From Branchiostoma floridae (taxonomy: Eukaryota > Chordata > Leptocardii > Amphioxiformes > Branchiostomatidae), in contig NC_049979.1 in the NCBI RefSeq assembly GCF_000003815.2, positions 17,158,493 to 17,222,492 of the forward strand: DNA of 64,000 nt. The letters are read 5' to 3'. Every line of letters begins with the position of its first letter. Within the stretch, counting starts at the first letter, position 1. The notes beneath the pieces were generated by a model. It was not told the DNA's origin. It searched no databases and was given only the letters and a program-made list of their open reading frames with translations. Both the position numbers and the translations under genes were made by a program. This document shows positions 10,452-35,788 of the stretch, piece by piece.

Positions 10452-10882
10452 TGCACTTGCTGCAGACATTAATGATTTTGAAGACATTGGTAGAATATTG
10501 TAACAAAATCTCTCATGATACAACTTTACAATACATTAATATCAGAGAAATGTGCTAAAGGGATGTACTTTCCCTAACTATCAGCCCTGCTCTTTCAGTA
10601 GCTTGGTCAAGCATGAGGTTGTTTTAAACATTTGTTAGGCACATACGAATGGCAACAGCCTTGATCGACACAATGGACAAGTACATTAACTTGCAACAGT
10701 TCACATCACAGAATCCCATGTAAATGCATTGAATCAAATTATACATATAATTCGTGGTAAGCTACTTCATACATTTTTCAAACTATTATGTCCTAGACTC
10801 TCAGCACCTACAGCAAATGTGCTCAATTCATAATTGCGTATATGAAAGCTATTTAATTTCTCTGTGATATGTATGCTGGAGA

Positions 10883-10888
10883 AATAAA
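10883..10888 (+). terminator. Poly(A) signal AATAAA, GLYAT copy 2
   Basis: Canonical AATAAA about 430 bp after the copy 2 stop codon and on its strand. The intervening sequence holds no other feature. Confidence 0.5.
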
Positions 10889-11162
10889 TTTCGAAAACTA
10901 ACTTCCTGGGGTCATTTTAAGATTCCCAACCCAGAAACATATTGATAATTCTGTGTTGATTCTGTGCATATCAGTGCATCAATTGAAAAAATGCCATTTA
11001 AGATTGACTGATGAAGATTTTATCAATTCATATATAGCCCCGAATAAAATAGAAAATAATTGCTTGTTATTTCTTGTATATCATTTTCTCTTCTTGTCAT
11101 TACACATGACAAGTCATCATCAGCTCTCAGTGCAAAATCCGCCCATGACAAAGGGGGCCATT

Positions 11163-12700
11163 TCAAACGTTTTCGTACCGACGTTTTCTATTCCTCCAGA
11201 ACCGGTCACACCCAAATACGGTCACCACCATCGCAATTACTGTGACTGTCACCGCTACCACAGCTACCCAAGTTGGCAACCCGTCGTTGTGAACAATGGG
11301 TGTGTCGCATGCATCCCCGGAAAACCCCTGGCGGCAGGTACAGTTGGGCTGATGATGAGCTATGTGGCAGTCACCGAACACGCATGCCTCAGGTGGGCAA
11401 CTAAACCACCACTGGCCTCCTTCATACATGACTTGGTCCCAGTCGTAACGGACACTGCCGATGTGCAGCCACTGGAGAGAAGTCAAGTTCAAGAGCACGG
11501 CAGGATCCCACGTGTCGAGCTGATGGTCGTCCAGACCCAGATCGGTCAGATTCGTCGGCCCCACGAACGTGTCTTCAAACACAGTTTCGATAGGGTTGTA
11601 AGCAACGTCAAAGAAAGACAACCGCTGTAGCTGTATAAGTGTGCCCGCTGGGATGGTCTTTATCGCATTTCTAGATAGATCTAGTTTTGTCAAGGAGTGC
11701 AGTTCGTCCAGAGCCGGAGGAGATATGGTTGTGATACTGTTGTGTTGCAGATGGAGTTCTGATAGGCTTGTCAACTGTCCGACAGGTGGAAGCGAAGACA
11801 TGTTATTCGCGTGCAAGTCGAGGAATAACAATGACGACAAGTCGTCAAACACCCCAGCCTCTAGGTTCCCTATGTTGTTTCTAGACAGCCCTAAGTATCT
11901 TAGTGCAGTTAGGTTCGCGAATGTGTCCACGAACAGCACCTGAATTCCCGTCTCAGAAATGTCGATCTTCTCGAGGTTTCGGAGATTCCCGAAGAACTTG
12001 TCTGGTAGTGACGTCATGTCTAGGTTAAATCTCAAGGAGAAAAACTTCAGATTGTCCATGCCTTTCAACATGTTCGGAGGTACACTGTCAGACATGAGCC
12101 CATTCACCTGGAGAACCATCATTTCCTCCGCTCCCTCAAACATCCCCGCCTCCAAACCAGCCACGTTCTCAAGTCGCACTGACTCCGTTGTGTTGGGCAA
12201 CATGAAGTTGGTAGTATTGATCGGTCCGGAACACGTCACTGTTTTCACCTGGTTAATGATTACAGAACAGCAAATATTGAAGAATTGAATGTTGTGTTAC
12301 TGTGCTGGGCAAAATACAGTTTACAAACAGCTGTTTTAATACACGTAAAGTCGATCCTTCATAAATTCGACATTTTTCAGAGGACGAAATAGACTGAGTT
12401 CAATACAATTTGATGTAACGTCAGCTTCCGTTTCATCCGCCCGATCTAGGTGTGTAAGTATGCAAATGTTGCATCGATCATACAAGGAACGGCATATCTG
12501 TTGACATACAATATACACTGATAGCCTACCTGTCTGTGCAAGAAGTCATCCCACTTTGCAATACACTCGCACTCTCTGATATACGTTCTTGGACAATGTA
12601 CATCCCATGGTTGTGGCTCCGTGGTCGTAACAGATCCCCGTACATCTGAGGAGAGGGAAATTACCAACAGAGCTATATCGATAACCAAAGCTCTCCACAT
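11163..12700 (-). CDS. LRR-EGF-like single-pass membrane protein (LRR gene A)
   Basis: Two coding exons on the minus strand, 12530-12700 and 11163-12248, give 418 residues. The start at 12700 (MWRALVIDIALLV) was chosen because it opens a signal peptide. An in-frame upstream extension to 12919 is possible. The order is signal peptide (1-22), cysteine-bearing N-cap (C36, C44, C46), about eight or nine LRRs (for example LRYLGLSRNNIGNLEAGVF), a WDP-VLL...WLHIGS cap with YEGGQWWFSCPPEAC, an EGF-like CTCRQGFSGDAC module, a transmembrane helix near 381-403 and a short basic tail. It is a close relative of the next upstream gene. The ligand is unknown, and amphioxus-type genomes are rich in such receptors. 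Confidence 0.85.
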
Positions 12701-14016
12701 ATCTGTCCCAGTCGTGCGTACTGTCGATGGAAAACGTTCGGGGTACGTGTTGTCCGAATGTGTAGTCAGGGCGAAGAAAGTATCATTTCTCGACGTACCA
12801 CGGCTCTTGTGGCAGCTTCCAAATGACCTTTCCAGTTTTATTAGGTTCAAAGTCCAATGGGGAGAATGGAACACATGAGACAGGGCAGCTGTGTTAACAG
12901 CAACGTCATTACGTCTCATTACCTGAGGTCATTATGTTAGGTTCACTGTGCAGACGAGACACGGACAACCTGGCCAGGTTCAATATTGAAGTTGAAATAG
13001 CATGGATGTAGATAAATAGGACACAGTGTTTACACAGGGAGCCAACAGGGTCGTCAATAGTGATATTAGGGCGGTGCTGTCACAAACAAAGAGTATATGT
13101 TGACACACACTTTCACCGGGTAGCTGTAAAACAGTTTTAGTATAACATGATCAGGGGTAAATTTGTGCTGATTGAATTCTTAAATTTGCTGGGTAATACC
13201 AGGGCAGCTAAGGATGCTGGCGCTTTGGTTGTCATGCCTGGCTTAGCCTTAGAAGCTTATTAATTGGTACTGATTACAACACTTCGAGTGGTAATAGCTC
13301 AGGTTGTAACTCATGACATGATCTTGTTATCATAGAACAAAATACACTTTGCTATATATTCGATGTACAAGACACATTTTATTATTATTTTATACAGCGA
13401 AACAAATTAATCCTCCATCAATGGCCATCGGGACCTGTTCAATATTTTGCAGAAGTCTGTTTTGCCTATTCATAAGTTGTTCAGGCCTTCGCCTTTTTTG
13501 CACATACACATTTCAGTTAAGCGTCACCGCGTCTAGCATTGTTCAAATATTATCATCTACACAGGTTTCACTCAAATTTTCATTTTGAAAACAACTAGCG
13601 AGTACAGCTTTAAGGTTTCAAAGCAACACTCTCTTTAATTATGTTCTGTTCTAAAAAGTGCTGTTCTAAAGTATGCGTAGTAAGTAATGCGGAGAATTCT
13701 GTCGACACGTAAATCCAAAGTATATGACCGTTGTTTTGTGGAAAATATCCTTATCACAAAGAATACCATAGATAGTATCATAAGGAAAGTACTAAGTAAT
13801 TGCAATAGATTTTGTTTCAAGCCTAACTCAATTCTAGATGCCTATCTGGGTCGGTGCCGTTGCACGTTTGACAAGGCACCACTGAGATCGAAACGTATGT
13901 GTAGATTGTAGCAGTTGCATTTACCGTCCACGAACTGTTTTTGTTGTGGCAGTAAAGGAAAAGGCACTACTTCCAAGGAGCCGTCTTCACTTTGTGAAAT
14001 GCCCGACAAGTAAGCA
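12701..14016. other. Intergenic between two LRR genes
   Basis: This holds the probable 5' region of LRR gene A and the 3' UTR of LRR gene B, both read on the minus strand. No additional gene, RNA or transposon boundary was recognised. Several short open frames here have no family features. Confidence 0.5.
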
Positions 14017-15710
14017 TCACATTTCTGGGTCCTCATCTGGTTTCGACTGCATGAAGTCGTCTTCCTCCTCAGACTCAGGTTCCAGGATGATAGGTTTGGG
14101 CTTGGGCGGAGGGGGCTCCGGCTTCTTCTTGGTGGCCGCCCGGTAGATTGGAATAGCCACCGCCACCAGGATAGCCAGTATCACCACCACAATCAGGAAC
14201 AACAGGCCGGGGTGGAGGCTCTGGCACGTCGCTCCCGCACGTGGGGTAGGACACTCACACTGTTGTCGGTGCGCACTACAAAGTGGGCAAAAACAAAGCG
14301 AGAATCTTCTGTCAAATGATGATCTTGAAATGAGTAAAGGACATAATTCTAAGATGTCTTAGTAGTCGTACTCGTTAAGAACTAAAGCTATACAAAGCAT
14401 GTTCCACCTACTGTAAAATTGTGGGCGACTTCGACATTCCTTCAAATTTCGAAGCACACTTCTTCGCGGGTTAGATCACTACCTATAGGATACAGGACGT
14501 ATTGTACCAAAAATGCATAGGCCACAGTGTCCTTACATGAAAAATGATTAAATGTGAGCTGAAATTACCTGACGAAACAGATGCCGTCATTGATACACGG
14601 GTCCTCTGGACAGACGTCGAAGTGCCACTTGCCCTCGTAGTGCAGGGCAGCGTCCCACACGTGCGATGTACTGTTCCCTGGCGCTGAGTGGACCTCCAAT
14701 GTCTCCAGTGACTCGATACTCAACAGCACGTCTGGGTCCCAGCTGTTTAGCTGGTCTTCGTCTATTTCTAAGTGACGTAAGTTGTTAAGTGGCTTGAAGA
14801 GCTCCTCGTCTGGATTTTTCACCCCACTAAATTGGAGCAGGAGAGTCTGAAGGTTCCACTGATAGCTAAACGTGTCGCTGGGGAGATTCGTTAACTTTGG
14901 GTTGTTTGCTAAATTTAAGTACATAAGCCACTGAAGGGGCTTCAGTAGACCCTCTGGCAAGTTCATGTCCACGGCCCCTTCAAGATTGAGAGTGTCCAGT
15001 CGACCTAGCCCGCGAAAGGAATTAGGGTACAACTTGTTGATGCTATTACCTTGCAAGTACAGTTTGTCCATATATTGGGCACCGACAAATAGGGACGGTT
15101 GAATCTCCTTCAAATTGTTCTCGCTGAGATCCAGGTACCCCAATGCCCTGAAAGGCTTAAAAGCGTTTTTCGGAATACTTGTCAAGTCGGGATTTTGAAC
15201 TATCTCTAGGATGATGACCTCTGATGTTGAGATTCCTTGAAACACGCTCAAAGGTAGAGTGTCCAATCCATGTACCTTGATACGGGCTGACTCCGTGGTG
15301 CCTGGATACTCCTCCGGATATGTCGAGCCGGTACTCCAGAACTCGCATCGGAGGTGCCTGACCTTCATCTCCAAGTAATGGTGCCATCTTTTGGTACAGA
15401 CGCAGTAGCTCGGGCACGTGATCTCCCATGGTTCGGCGTCGTCGGGTCTCGTAGGATGCGGCTTGGTCGGCAGGAGTCGCCTGAATGGTGTTTGTGTTGG
15501 GGCAGGGGCCGCCGGTTTGACAACCACTGGTTGATCGACGGTCGGCATGACCATTGCTGTGGTTGCAACTGGTTCCGCCAGGGGCGGTACTGACGTGGAC
15601 TCTGACAAGGGGGATTCTGTAGAGAGATCATCCTCCTGTGCAACATTCTGCCTGACGATCAGAAGGAGGTGATATGCTGTCGTCAGGACCACAGCAGACG
15701 AAGGCCACAT
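14017..15710 (-). CDS. LRR single-pass membrane protein with proline-rich tail (LRR gene B)
   Basis: Two coding exons on the minus strand, 14569-15710 and 14017-14275, give 466 residues. The start MWPSSAVVLTTAYHLLL opens a signal peptide. A splice acceptor 24 bp upstream (after gtttttcag) indicates a 5' non-coding exon. The order is signal peptide, Ser/Thr/Pro-rich linker (about 25-90), N-cap (CPSYCVC), LRRs (for example LGYLDLSENNLKEIQPSLF), WDPDVLL cap with YEGKWHFDVCPEDPC, EGF-like residue pairs (C.CPTPRAGATC), a transmembrane helix (LLFLIVVVILAILVAVAI) and a cytoplasmic tail with PEPPPPKPKP and an acidic stretch. The proline-rich tail could bind SH3 or WW domains (inference). It is a tandem paralogue of LRR gene A with the same strand and exon logic. 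Confidence 0.85.
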
Positions 15711-17548
15711 GTTGTCAACTCTTGAGTTTTTCTGAAAAACAAACAAAAAATGTGTTCTTCGCTATAGGAAAGAAACCCCAGTGTAGTTATTGATTGCAAA
15801 TATTACAAAACCAAAACGGTGGTAAAGAAAATACTCCAATTCATTTCGCAAACAATTTTATCATCGGTGTCACGTTTCTGTTACAACGTCGGGACGAACT
15901 CTGAACTCGAGCGTACCGGAGCATACTTCATAGAATATTTACGTGAAAGGTTCATATTTGTCTGAACATTGCCCTTCTAAAGGGAACTGTTCATGCTTTT
16001 TATTCCAAGGTTTCGATTTTTCAGGTCGTTTCCAATAATGATGCCCGTAAGATTCGAACAGCAAACACCTCGGGCCTTTCCTAATGTCATCAGATAAAGC
16101 GCTTCTTACTTCTTTATTCATGTTACATTAATGACAAAGATCAAATAAATCACCTTTTTTTAAGATGTTCTATTGTGACCTCCGATTACGTTTGTGTTAG
16201 TCGTTCTTACACGACTCTGATGTCTGGACTATGCAATGAAAAATTGCAACACTGTGGTACCGTTGTATTCGTGTAGAGGTCGCGTTTCTGTCTTCGACTT
16301 ATATTTATGGCACTCATACAGCACAACTGATGTTAGGTATTGCTGCTATCTCCCTCCTATTGCCATTTTTCACACAGATACGCTTATGTTACCACTATAA
16401 AGGGACTCCCATCAATTTTATCTATGGCACATTCACGCGACATGACCTCTGTGTGTGGCCGGTATGCTCTGATGTTGGCCATTCCTATTAAAAACAGTGT
16501 CTTCAAAGAAAAGGTTAAAAAGATGGTTTTCATGTCATCCATGCGAAAGGATTTGTCCGTTTTACGCCACAAATTTTGATTTTATAATCACCGACTTTCC
16601 AGAAAATGTGGCACAGAAAAGTTGAACCCTTGTTATATATTTGACCATTGAACATGTTATTCGGACGAAAGGTGATCCAGAGATACCTAAAGAAATGTAA
16701 AAACTTATCTGGTGCTTTTAGGGAATGACACGCGTTCTACGCGGGAATAACTCTGAATACATTCTTAATCGAGTGCCCTGGGGCCACTCTAATGACCTAC
16801 TACTGTCGGAGAGAAAACATGCGGCCAATGTTCGCACGAAATCATTACAGATTATTAGATTCCAAATTAAACTTACCGATATAAGACCAAGGTTGTGCAA
16901 AGTCAAAGACCATGCGTCGACAAACCTAGACGTCAGACCGCTGGATAAAGCTGACTTACTTAGACATCTTCAGCCATGTCCTGGCATAGATTCCTGCGCT
17001 GACACACCGAAACCAGAATACCCCGGGTCCCAGGTCGGGTGCTAATATTTCTACGGTGGCCAAATATAACTCCGCCACACTGTATATTCTTGGAGAGACA
17101 TTTCACACTTTCTCCTGAGCGCTCGGGGCGCCATCCGTCCACATTTCACCCGCTGGTGCTGAACTGTGCAACGTTGCCTTTACTTATGGTTAATTTCTCT
17201 CGCTTCATGGTGCTAAAACAACGTAATGTGTCGGAGACTAAACGCTATGAAGTATGCATCCGCTAAGCGGTAGAATCCATTATGGTTCTTATAACAACAT
17301 AGCTGACATGATTTCCATATTTCTGTTTGTCCCACCCATGATTTAGTCTCCACCAGCCTCCATTGGCTTCTAAAAAAATAGCAGAAATTGGCTAAACAGA
17401 GTGAATGATTTGCCAGGTGGGTTAGCTGCATTAGAATTACAAATCAACGGTTTGGCTAGCTCCCTGACAGATAATTCACCCTTCTGACCAATAACGTTAT
17501 CTAGTTTTGTTTTAAACCACCCCAAGGAGTCTGATAGAGTCTACCAGG
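15711..17548. other. Intergenic between LRR gene B and COPA
   Basis: Divergent promoter space: LRR gene B reads left and COPA reads right. A possible 5' non-coding exon of LRR gene B ends at 15733. Otherwise I see no gene, repeat boundary or RNA gene. Short open frames lack domain features. Confidence 0.5.
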
Positions 17549-17562
17549 ATGTCGTCTGCTAC

Positions 17563-17705
17563 TGACGTCAGGTCAGAGTTGAACCCGGCCGTCCAGCGCG
17601 GTGCATTGTGGGTGTGGGACGTGGTGCGAGTTGACGTGGCCATCTTTGCTCCGGTTCTGAGCTGTGCGGCGGAACCGGGGACATCTTCACCAGTATCTGA
17701 CGTGC
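17563..17705 (+). promoter_or_regulatory. Cluster of TGACGT motifs 5' of COPA
   Basis: Three related sites lie within 145 bp: palindromic CRE TGACGTCA (17563-17570), TGACGTGG (17632-17639) and TGACGTGC (17698-17705). TGACGTGG matches the ATF6/XBP1 unfolded-protein-response core and includes ACGTGGC, the motif described for TFE3-driven Golgi stress induction. This would suit a COPI coat gene. A good acceptor (tacgttcag) just before the COPA start codon suggests part of this interval may be 5' UTR intron. Confidence 0.4.
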
Positions 17706-17762
17706 AAGCTCACGGAATCCCCAATTCTTATACCACACAGAACCTTGATTTACGTTCAGACC

Positions 17763-29738
<11,976 letters not shown>

Positions 29739-30085
29739 ATGTCATACACTGGTAGTACATCAACACTTTGTAATACTAATAGTACTATAGACAACAGCCT
29801 TGTGTCTACAGTAAGATGAGGCTCCATGGAGATGCAACTGTACTATGTATATGCTTGCATGAAGAAAAGAAGTTAGAGTTTTACTGTAGACAGCAAAGTC
29901 TTGTCTTCACATGGATTCATTGCTTGAAAGGATTCTAAGCTGTTCAAACCGTGGATAAAATCATGTACACTGCATGTGGTATTGGCACCACTTCTTGTTC
30001 CATCATCCTTGGAAGCTGTACAACAGAATGTTTTAGTGTCGTCTTAACACAAGGCTTGGTTTCGTCGTGGGAGCTACCTGGTGTT

Positions 30086-30091
30086 AATAAA
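30086..30091 (+). terminator. Poly(A) signal AATAAA, COPA
   Basis: Canonical signal about 350 bp after the COPA stop. A second candidate, AATAAA, lies near 30465. The interval up to the SMG9 stop (31306) is convergent 3' UTR and intergenic sequence with no other gene seen. Confidence 0.5.
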
Positions 30092-31305
30092 GACTAGCCA
30101 GAGAAAAAATAGATGGGAAAAACATACATTTATTTCTAGTCACTTGCTGGGCTTTTCTGCTTTGAATTGACATACTTGTCAGCTATGCTATGATCTATAA
30201 GTGTATATTGAAAAAAAATGGAGCAAAAGGCAATTAATTCGAAATGCCAATCTTTCACTTTATTACATTTCTTATTGTTCAGTTTTATGTAATAATAGGT
30301 GCCTTTGTATATTGACTGTTGTGACTTATATAGCAGTTCAATTCCAAGATTGGCATAAGTTCTATGAGGTTAACTTGAGTTTTGACACACTTTTTATATC
30401 TTGGGATTCAACTTGCTTAAACATCAGAAATTAACATGTATCTTTTATTCGTGTCAACATTCCAAATAAAAAGCAGGCTGCAGTTATATAAGTCATACTT
30501 GTTTATACAGAGGCACAATTCCTCAAGCATTCAAGAGTATGCAGCAGTTACATGTAGTATATGTGCATGACAAACACGATCAATGTCAACCCATACATCT
30601 AATGATAATTAACAATATATCTTCATACAAGTGGAATCAAGAAATAAAGTTCTTGGTAAGACAGTTGCTTGCATTCTTTAGTTGTTGACTCAAAATAGAC
30701 CTTGCCTGCTGCAGAGTGGACAGTCATTGCCAATGACTCATTGGTGTGTCCCATTAAATCCTTAAACCCAATCCAATATCTGTAAGCAACCATCAGTGTC
30801 TCATCATGGCAACAGCCAGATGCACAATTTACTGGGCCACACCACCAGTATTCTACAGAATGTATCTACCAGCTGTGAACACTAAGCATACTGGCATATA
30901 CTTGGCATAACATTTGGGTATCCATATAGCCATGAATTATATAAGACTGTCATGGACTTCTCAAAGACATCGTAGCTGCATTGGTACATACACCCACAAG
31001 CCACGTGCAACAGCGCTTTCTGCTGTATGCTAACATCCAGCTGTTGTATTGATCTTATTCTGTGATACCTATTTTTAGCCTCATCTCTGTTGTACGTTAC
31101 AACTCAAACCAACTCCAATGTTCTGACCACCATTTCCCAAAAGAAGCTGTATGGGTAGTGAGAGCTATTGGTTGTATCCAGCTTCTCTTTAGCCCCTTTC
31201 TCTCTCCCTCTCTTGTCAGCCAAGCTGTTGTCCCTCCTGGCAATTGCTCCCTGGGAGGGCAAAGCTAGCTGTTGCTGTGTTGTTGTCCTCTTAGTCTTAC
31301 ATTAG

Positions 31306-34300
31306 TCAGGTCAGCAGTCGGCTGTACTCTGCCATCAGGTTAGACTTCCTCACACCCTCCCATGTCCTGGCAGCATAGTGGAACCTGGGGGAATAAGGAG
31401 GAGACTTACTGTAATGCATCATGAAAGCATTGAACCTTAGGTCCTAACAGTAAAAAATGACAATGAAAGGATGTCATCATCCTGAGGTATGATACTACCA
31501 ATCAAGTTCTCAAACAACCCTTAGCAGGCAATAATTATTTTATTAAAATTGATAACAAGTAATCCTTTTACTGCTAGCAGGTAGCAAGCTTTCTAGAACA
31601 TACTTTAGAACTTGAATCATCCCCGACTTGAAAATTCTTGCCTTACCAGTTTTTCTCGGTGAGTGAGTGGTGGGTGAGAGGAGTCCTGGGCACAGAGAAG
31701 ATCTGGTTCCTGAAGGAGTCGGTTAGCGCCTGTGGGCTGGGGTGACCCTGATAGTCTGGCACCAGGCTCAGGACTGAGGCCACTCCTGTGGTGTGTAGGG
31801 GTTTAATAGGCTTTTTAAAAAGTAGCAACAGATTCATCAGTCTACTAACTGGTGGTCACACAACTGCTGTACATTAATGACACATCAGACATATGACTGT
31901 TCATTGCTGTACAAAAGTAGCGACATGCAAAAAGCCTATACATGCTCACACACTCTACAAACTTACCATCCATCTTGCCATTCTGCTTGGCTGGTTTGTG
32001 TGGGAAGTCAGGGAAGAGGAACAGACTGACATCCCTACTTGGGCTCTTTTGCTGAGCAGGCATCAGTCCATTCAGACTCATAGACACTGAATTCTTGTAC
32101 CTGTGAGTGTAGAATGTTTCAGTTGGGTGATTTCTGTAGAGTCATGAATGATTTGGTCTGAAGGCTAGATAAAGGCTGAGTGAGTGATAATGATAGAAAG
32201 TACAAAGCAGTTAACACATTCAGAAATCTGTGAGTCAAGTGCTAGTTATAAACTTGAAATTGTGACTTTAGGGAAAAGGTTTCTAAACAAAAGGCTGACC
32301 TCATACTAGCATGCTGCAGCAGCCTGTCCACAGTAGTCTTCATGGCCTGGACCCTGCTGGGCTGGAAGTCCTCCCGTGTGGCCCTGTTCTGGACAAACAC
32401 CACGGCGGGGAAGTAGTCCCCCTCTGTGTCCAATGACACATTGGAAGAGGGGGCGTCATGGCTGGGAGCAGGGGTGGGGGGCTTCAACATCTCCGCTGTC
32501 TGCAGGAATCTGGTACGAAGGGAACAGAACACTTCTTGGGTGTGGAGAAAGACTGAATCGGGTGACACAGTCAGATTAATCCTGCTTTTACTGTGAGAAC
32601 AATGTTCCTGCAAACAAACTTTTGACAACACAAAATCACAGTTCCTACAGTTTCTTCTGACCTTAGCCATTACAAATTTCCAGTTGTACCAGAAAGAAAC
32701 ATAAAAGAAGTAATTGATATAGAGATTCAAGAAATCCATAGTCTTGAATCAGTTTCCCATTCTTACATTGTAAAAGTCTTTAATTTAGTATCTGATCGGG
32801 AAATAATAAAAAGAATCCAACTTGATCTTGAATTTGTTGAAGATTTATCTCACATATTCGAGAAAGATATAATAAAAGAAATATAGATAAATCATCCCGC
32901 ACCTGTACAAGTTGATGTCAGTGAACCAGTCCTGCACCACCACCACCACATGGCACACCGTCATGAGGAAGGCAGCCAGCTGCAGGGACAGCACCTCCGC
33001 CCAGTTCTCTGCCAGGCCAACCTCAGGGGGCAGCTTCCTGTCATTGTGGATCAGCTGGTCCAGCACGGAGGCACTCAGGATGGGCTGGTGGGAGTCAGGG
33101 GATATGGTTTTAAACAGGCATTACATGATTTTACAGACTTCGAATTTTACTATTCTATATTGACCCCTTTTTAGACATGTATATCCTGCTCATCAATACC
33201 ATATTACCTTTTACCTGGACCTGAATATCTTTCCTAATTTATACACAATGTTTCCCTCTTTATATACAATCCTTCAACAAAAGACCAGAAAACACAGCCA
33301 CTATGTCCTGACCTGTGTATCAATAAGGATGATCCTCTCAGAAGTAACAAACAAGTCCACCCCCACCGTCTGGTGTCCTGCGGTCTCTAGTGTTTCCTCT
33401 GTCTGGGGTTTAAACACAAAGCTCCTGCAGCAAAGGTTTGAGAGTACAGTAAGTCTTGAAGTGCCAATGATGCAGTTTCATCTTGAAACAACAGTCATGT
33501 CAATCAAACTGCAGGTTTTTTTTCAGTTTGGACTTACCTGCAATTCAAGCAAGACAAATTTTGTTGATTTCCAAATAGATAAATGCTTATTCCTGGACGT
33601 AAGATCCATAGTTTATTACAATAAAACTTGGATAATCTGCACTTAGCTCGCTAAAATCTCGCTTATAGCAGCCCGCCCTACATCTGTGGGGAGGGGCCAG
33701 TTACAGCCCAGGACAGCAGAGTTTGTGTTACACAGACTAATCTGTACTTTAAAAATTGCCTTGTTACCTTCCTATGCTGAATGGTGCATTTGAGAAGTCC
33801 TGATGAATCATTACTACGTATCACATATTCAAGTCTTTACCTGTTAGATTGTTCTGGATGGTTCCCTGCCAGTAGTGACAGGATGGTAGACTTGCCCACA
33901 CCTTCCATCCCAACAACACCAACCACCAGGAAGTCTGTCTGATCCAGTAACATCTAAACATGGAGAATGGACACCGATATAATATCTCTCATATAGAAAT
34001 CATCCATCAATTTGTGTAAGTCATATAGAGATTCCATGAATGTTGGTTACAAACCAACTTACTGAAGCATTCACTCACTATATGCTCACTCACTATAATG
34101 CAAAATTCAGACCTACCTCTATGCCGCTGTCACACCAGTTCAGACTGTCGTCCACCAGTTTGACAGGCTGGGTCATCTCTGGTGGGGGTGCCAGGCGTGT
34201 CTGACTACCTACCATGGGAAGAATATGGGAAGGTATTTTGATATTTCATACAAGTTAAAAGTCATGCTGCAATGAGAGTATCATAATTTGACAGATACTG

Positions 34301-35788
34301 TACACTTGGTCATGCCCAAAATTAATTCATGCCACATGAGTGGCGCTTCTTAGACAGTTATCATTCATGTTATTGCTTTGTTCCTTTGATAGTTCATAAG
34401 GTCAGATGATCACTTGCAGGATAATGAATCTATTGTAAATAATCATTGACATACAGAGTAAACAAAATTCTCATCACACCCCATCAAGATATTAGCCTAA
34501 AATGATCTCATAAACAACAAGTTATGCCATTCTACACTGGAGACTTAGCAGGAAGTGTACTCTATGAAAGTACTGACTCTCAGAGAAGGCTGCCACAGAT
34601 GACACATTACGCTGGATCTGATAGGTCGGCTGTTGGGTGGGCTGGCCACGCCCGCTCTGGTCCCCATGGAAACCATCACTAGGAGCCACCTAGGAGACAG
34701 CAGATGGAAATCTGTATTGGCTCATTCTACTTGATGAAAAAAGTGATAAATACAGGGCAGCAAAACATGGTAGCAGACATTTCACATCTACTGGTAATGT
34801 TATCACATAGCAGTAAAACATAGACCATGACTGACCTGTGCAGCAGCTGTGCCAGACGTGGTACTCTGTGAGGAGGAGGCAGATGATGTGTCCTCCCTGG
34901 GTTTGATCAGGACGATGGGTTTACTGTCTGATGAACCACTGCCACTGGTGCTGGAGTCTCGATTCTGGAGAAATTTTTCATTAGAAAATGATGGAAAGCT
35001 TTACTTGCCACTTTACCGTTACTTCGGTTATCTGATTTACTTGAAATACAATGGCAAGGTACCACAATCTACTTGTCCTTTGCATTGGCGGAGAGGCAAA
35101 GATTACAAACATTACACTGATATGCAACATAATTGGATAACGTTACAACTCATGGCAAAAAATTACATATAATTATTTAACATTATACACTAATGTCTAA
35201 AGGTAATAGATCCTCTATCAAAAACTACTCTGAGCACACTGTCACGACCTGGCACTCGTCACCAAGCTAGAGAGGCATACTAGTAATAGCTATATTCATA
35301 GTTTACCTTCTCAGTGTGGGGTTTGGCTAAGATGATAGGAGCTTTGATGGGGCCACTCCCACTGGGACCACTGGCACTGTTGTCCTTATCTTTTTCCTGG
35401 AAGGTAAAATCATAATGATAAATCATAAATGATGGTAAATCAAGACATAGTCGGAACGAATAACGTTAACGTTATATTTTGTAATCAAAGCTTTAATATT
35501 TTGTATAACGTTATGTACCGTTACTCATCACATGAAGAGTCTAGGGTTCTGTTAAGACACACGGTCAAGAGCGTAATGTTGTTGTTGTTGTCTCTATATA
35601 CGCTTGTTTCGTCGGATGATGGTCATATGTGCTGTATCAGGCCCATATCATAACTTCAAGCCCTTCCTTACCCGACTCCTTGGTCTTGTCTCTCTCCCCT
35701 CGCGACCCCCTCCACCCCTCCTACGGCTCCGCCGCCGCCCACGATCACCCCCGTGGGAGGAAGACTGGCTCCCCGTGTGCTCAGACAT
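31306..35788 (-). CDS. SMG9: SMG9, nonsense-mediated mRNA decay factor
   Basis: Component of the SMG1-SMG8-SMG9 kinase complex that phosphorylates UPF1 in nonsense-mediated decay. Twelve exons on the minus strand, from 5' to 3': 35672-35788, 35307-35396, 34836-34964, 34578-34689, 34117-34208, 33841-33953, 33313-33424, 32903-33084, 32300-32509, 31967-32100, 31647-31785, 31306-31384. They give 502 residues (human 520). The low-complexity N-terminus is Ser/Arg/Gly-rich and contains two proline motifs, APIILAKP and KPIVLIKP, typical of the family. The G-like domain starts with LLDQTDFLVVGVVG and has a P-loop, GMEGVGKS (about 195-202). It continues with NDRKLPPE, CHVVVVVQDWFTD and FLQTAEMLKPPTPAPSH. 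The end FHYAARTWEGVRKS...AEYSRLL is diagnostic. It converges on COPA. Confidence 0.97.

Noticed and set aside
11641-12288. Plus-strand open frames over LRR gene A
   Set aside because: Antisense shadows of the LRR exon, whose minus-strand frame has clear repeats and cysteine caps.
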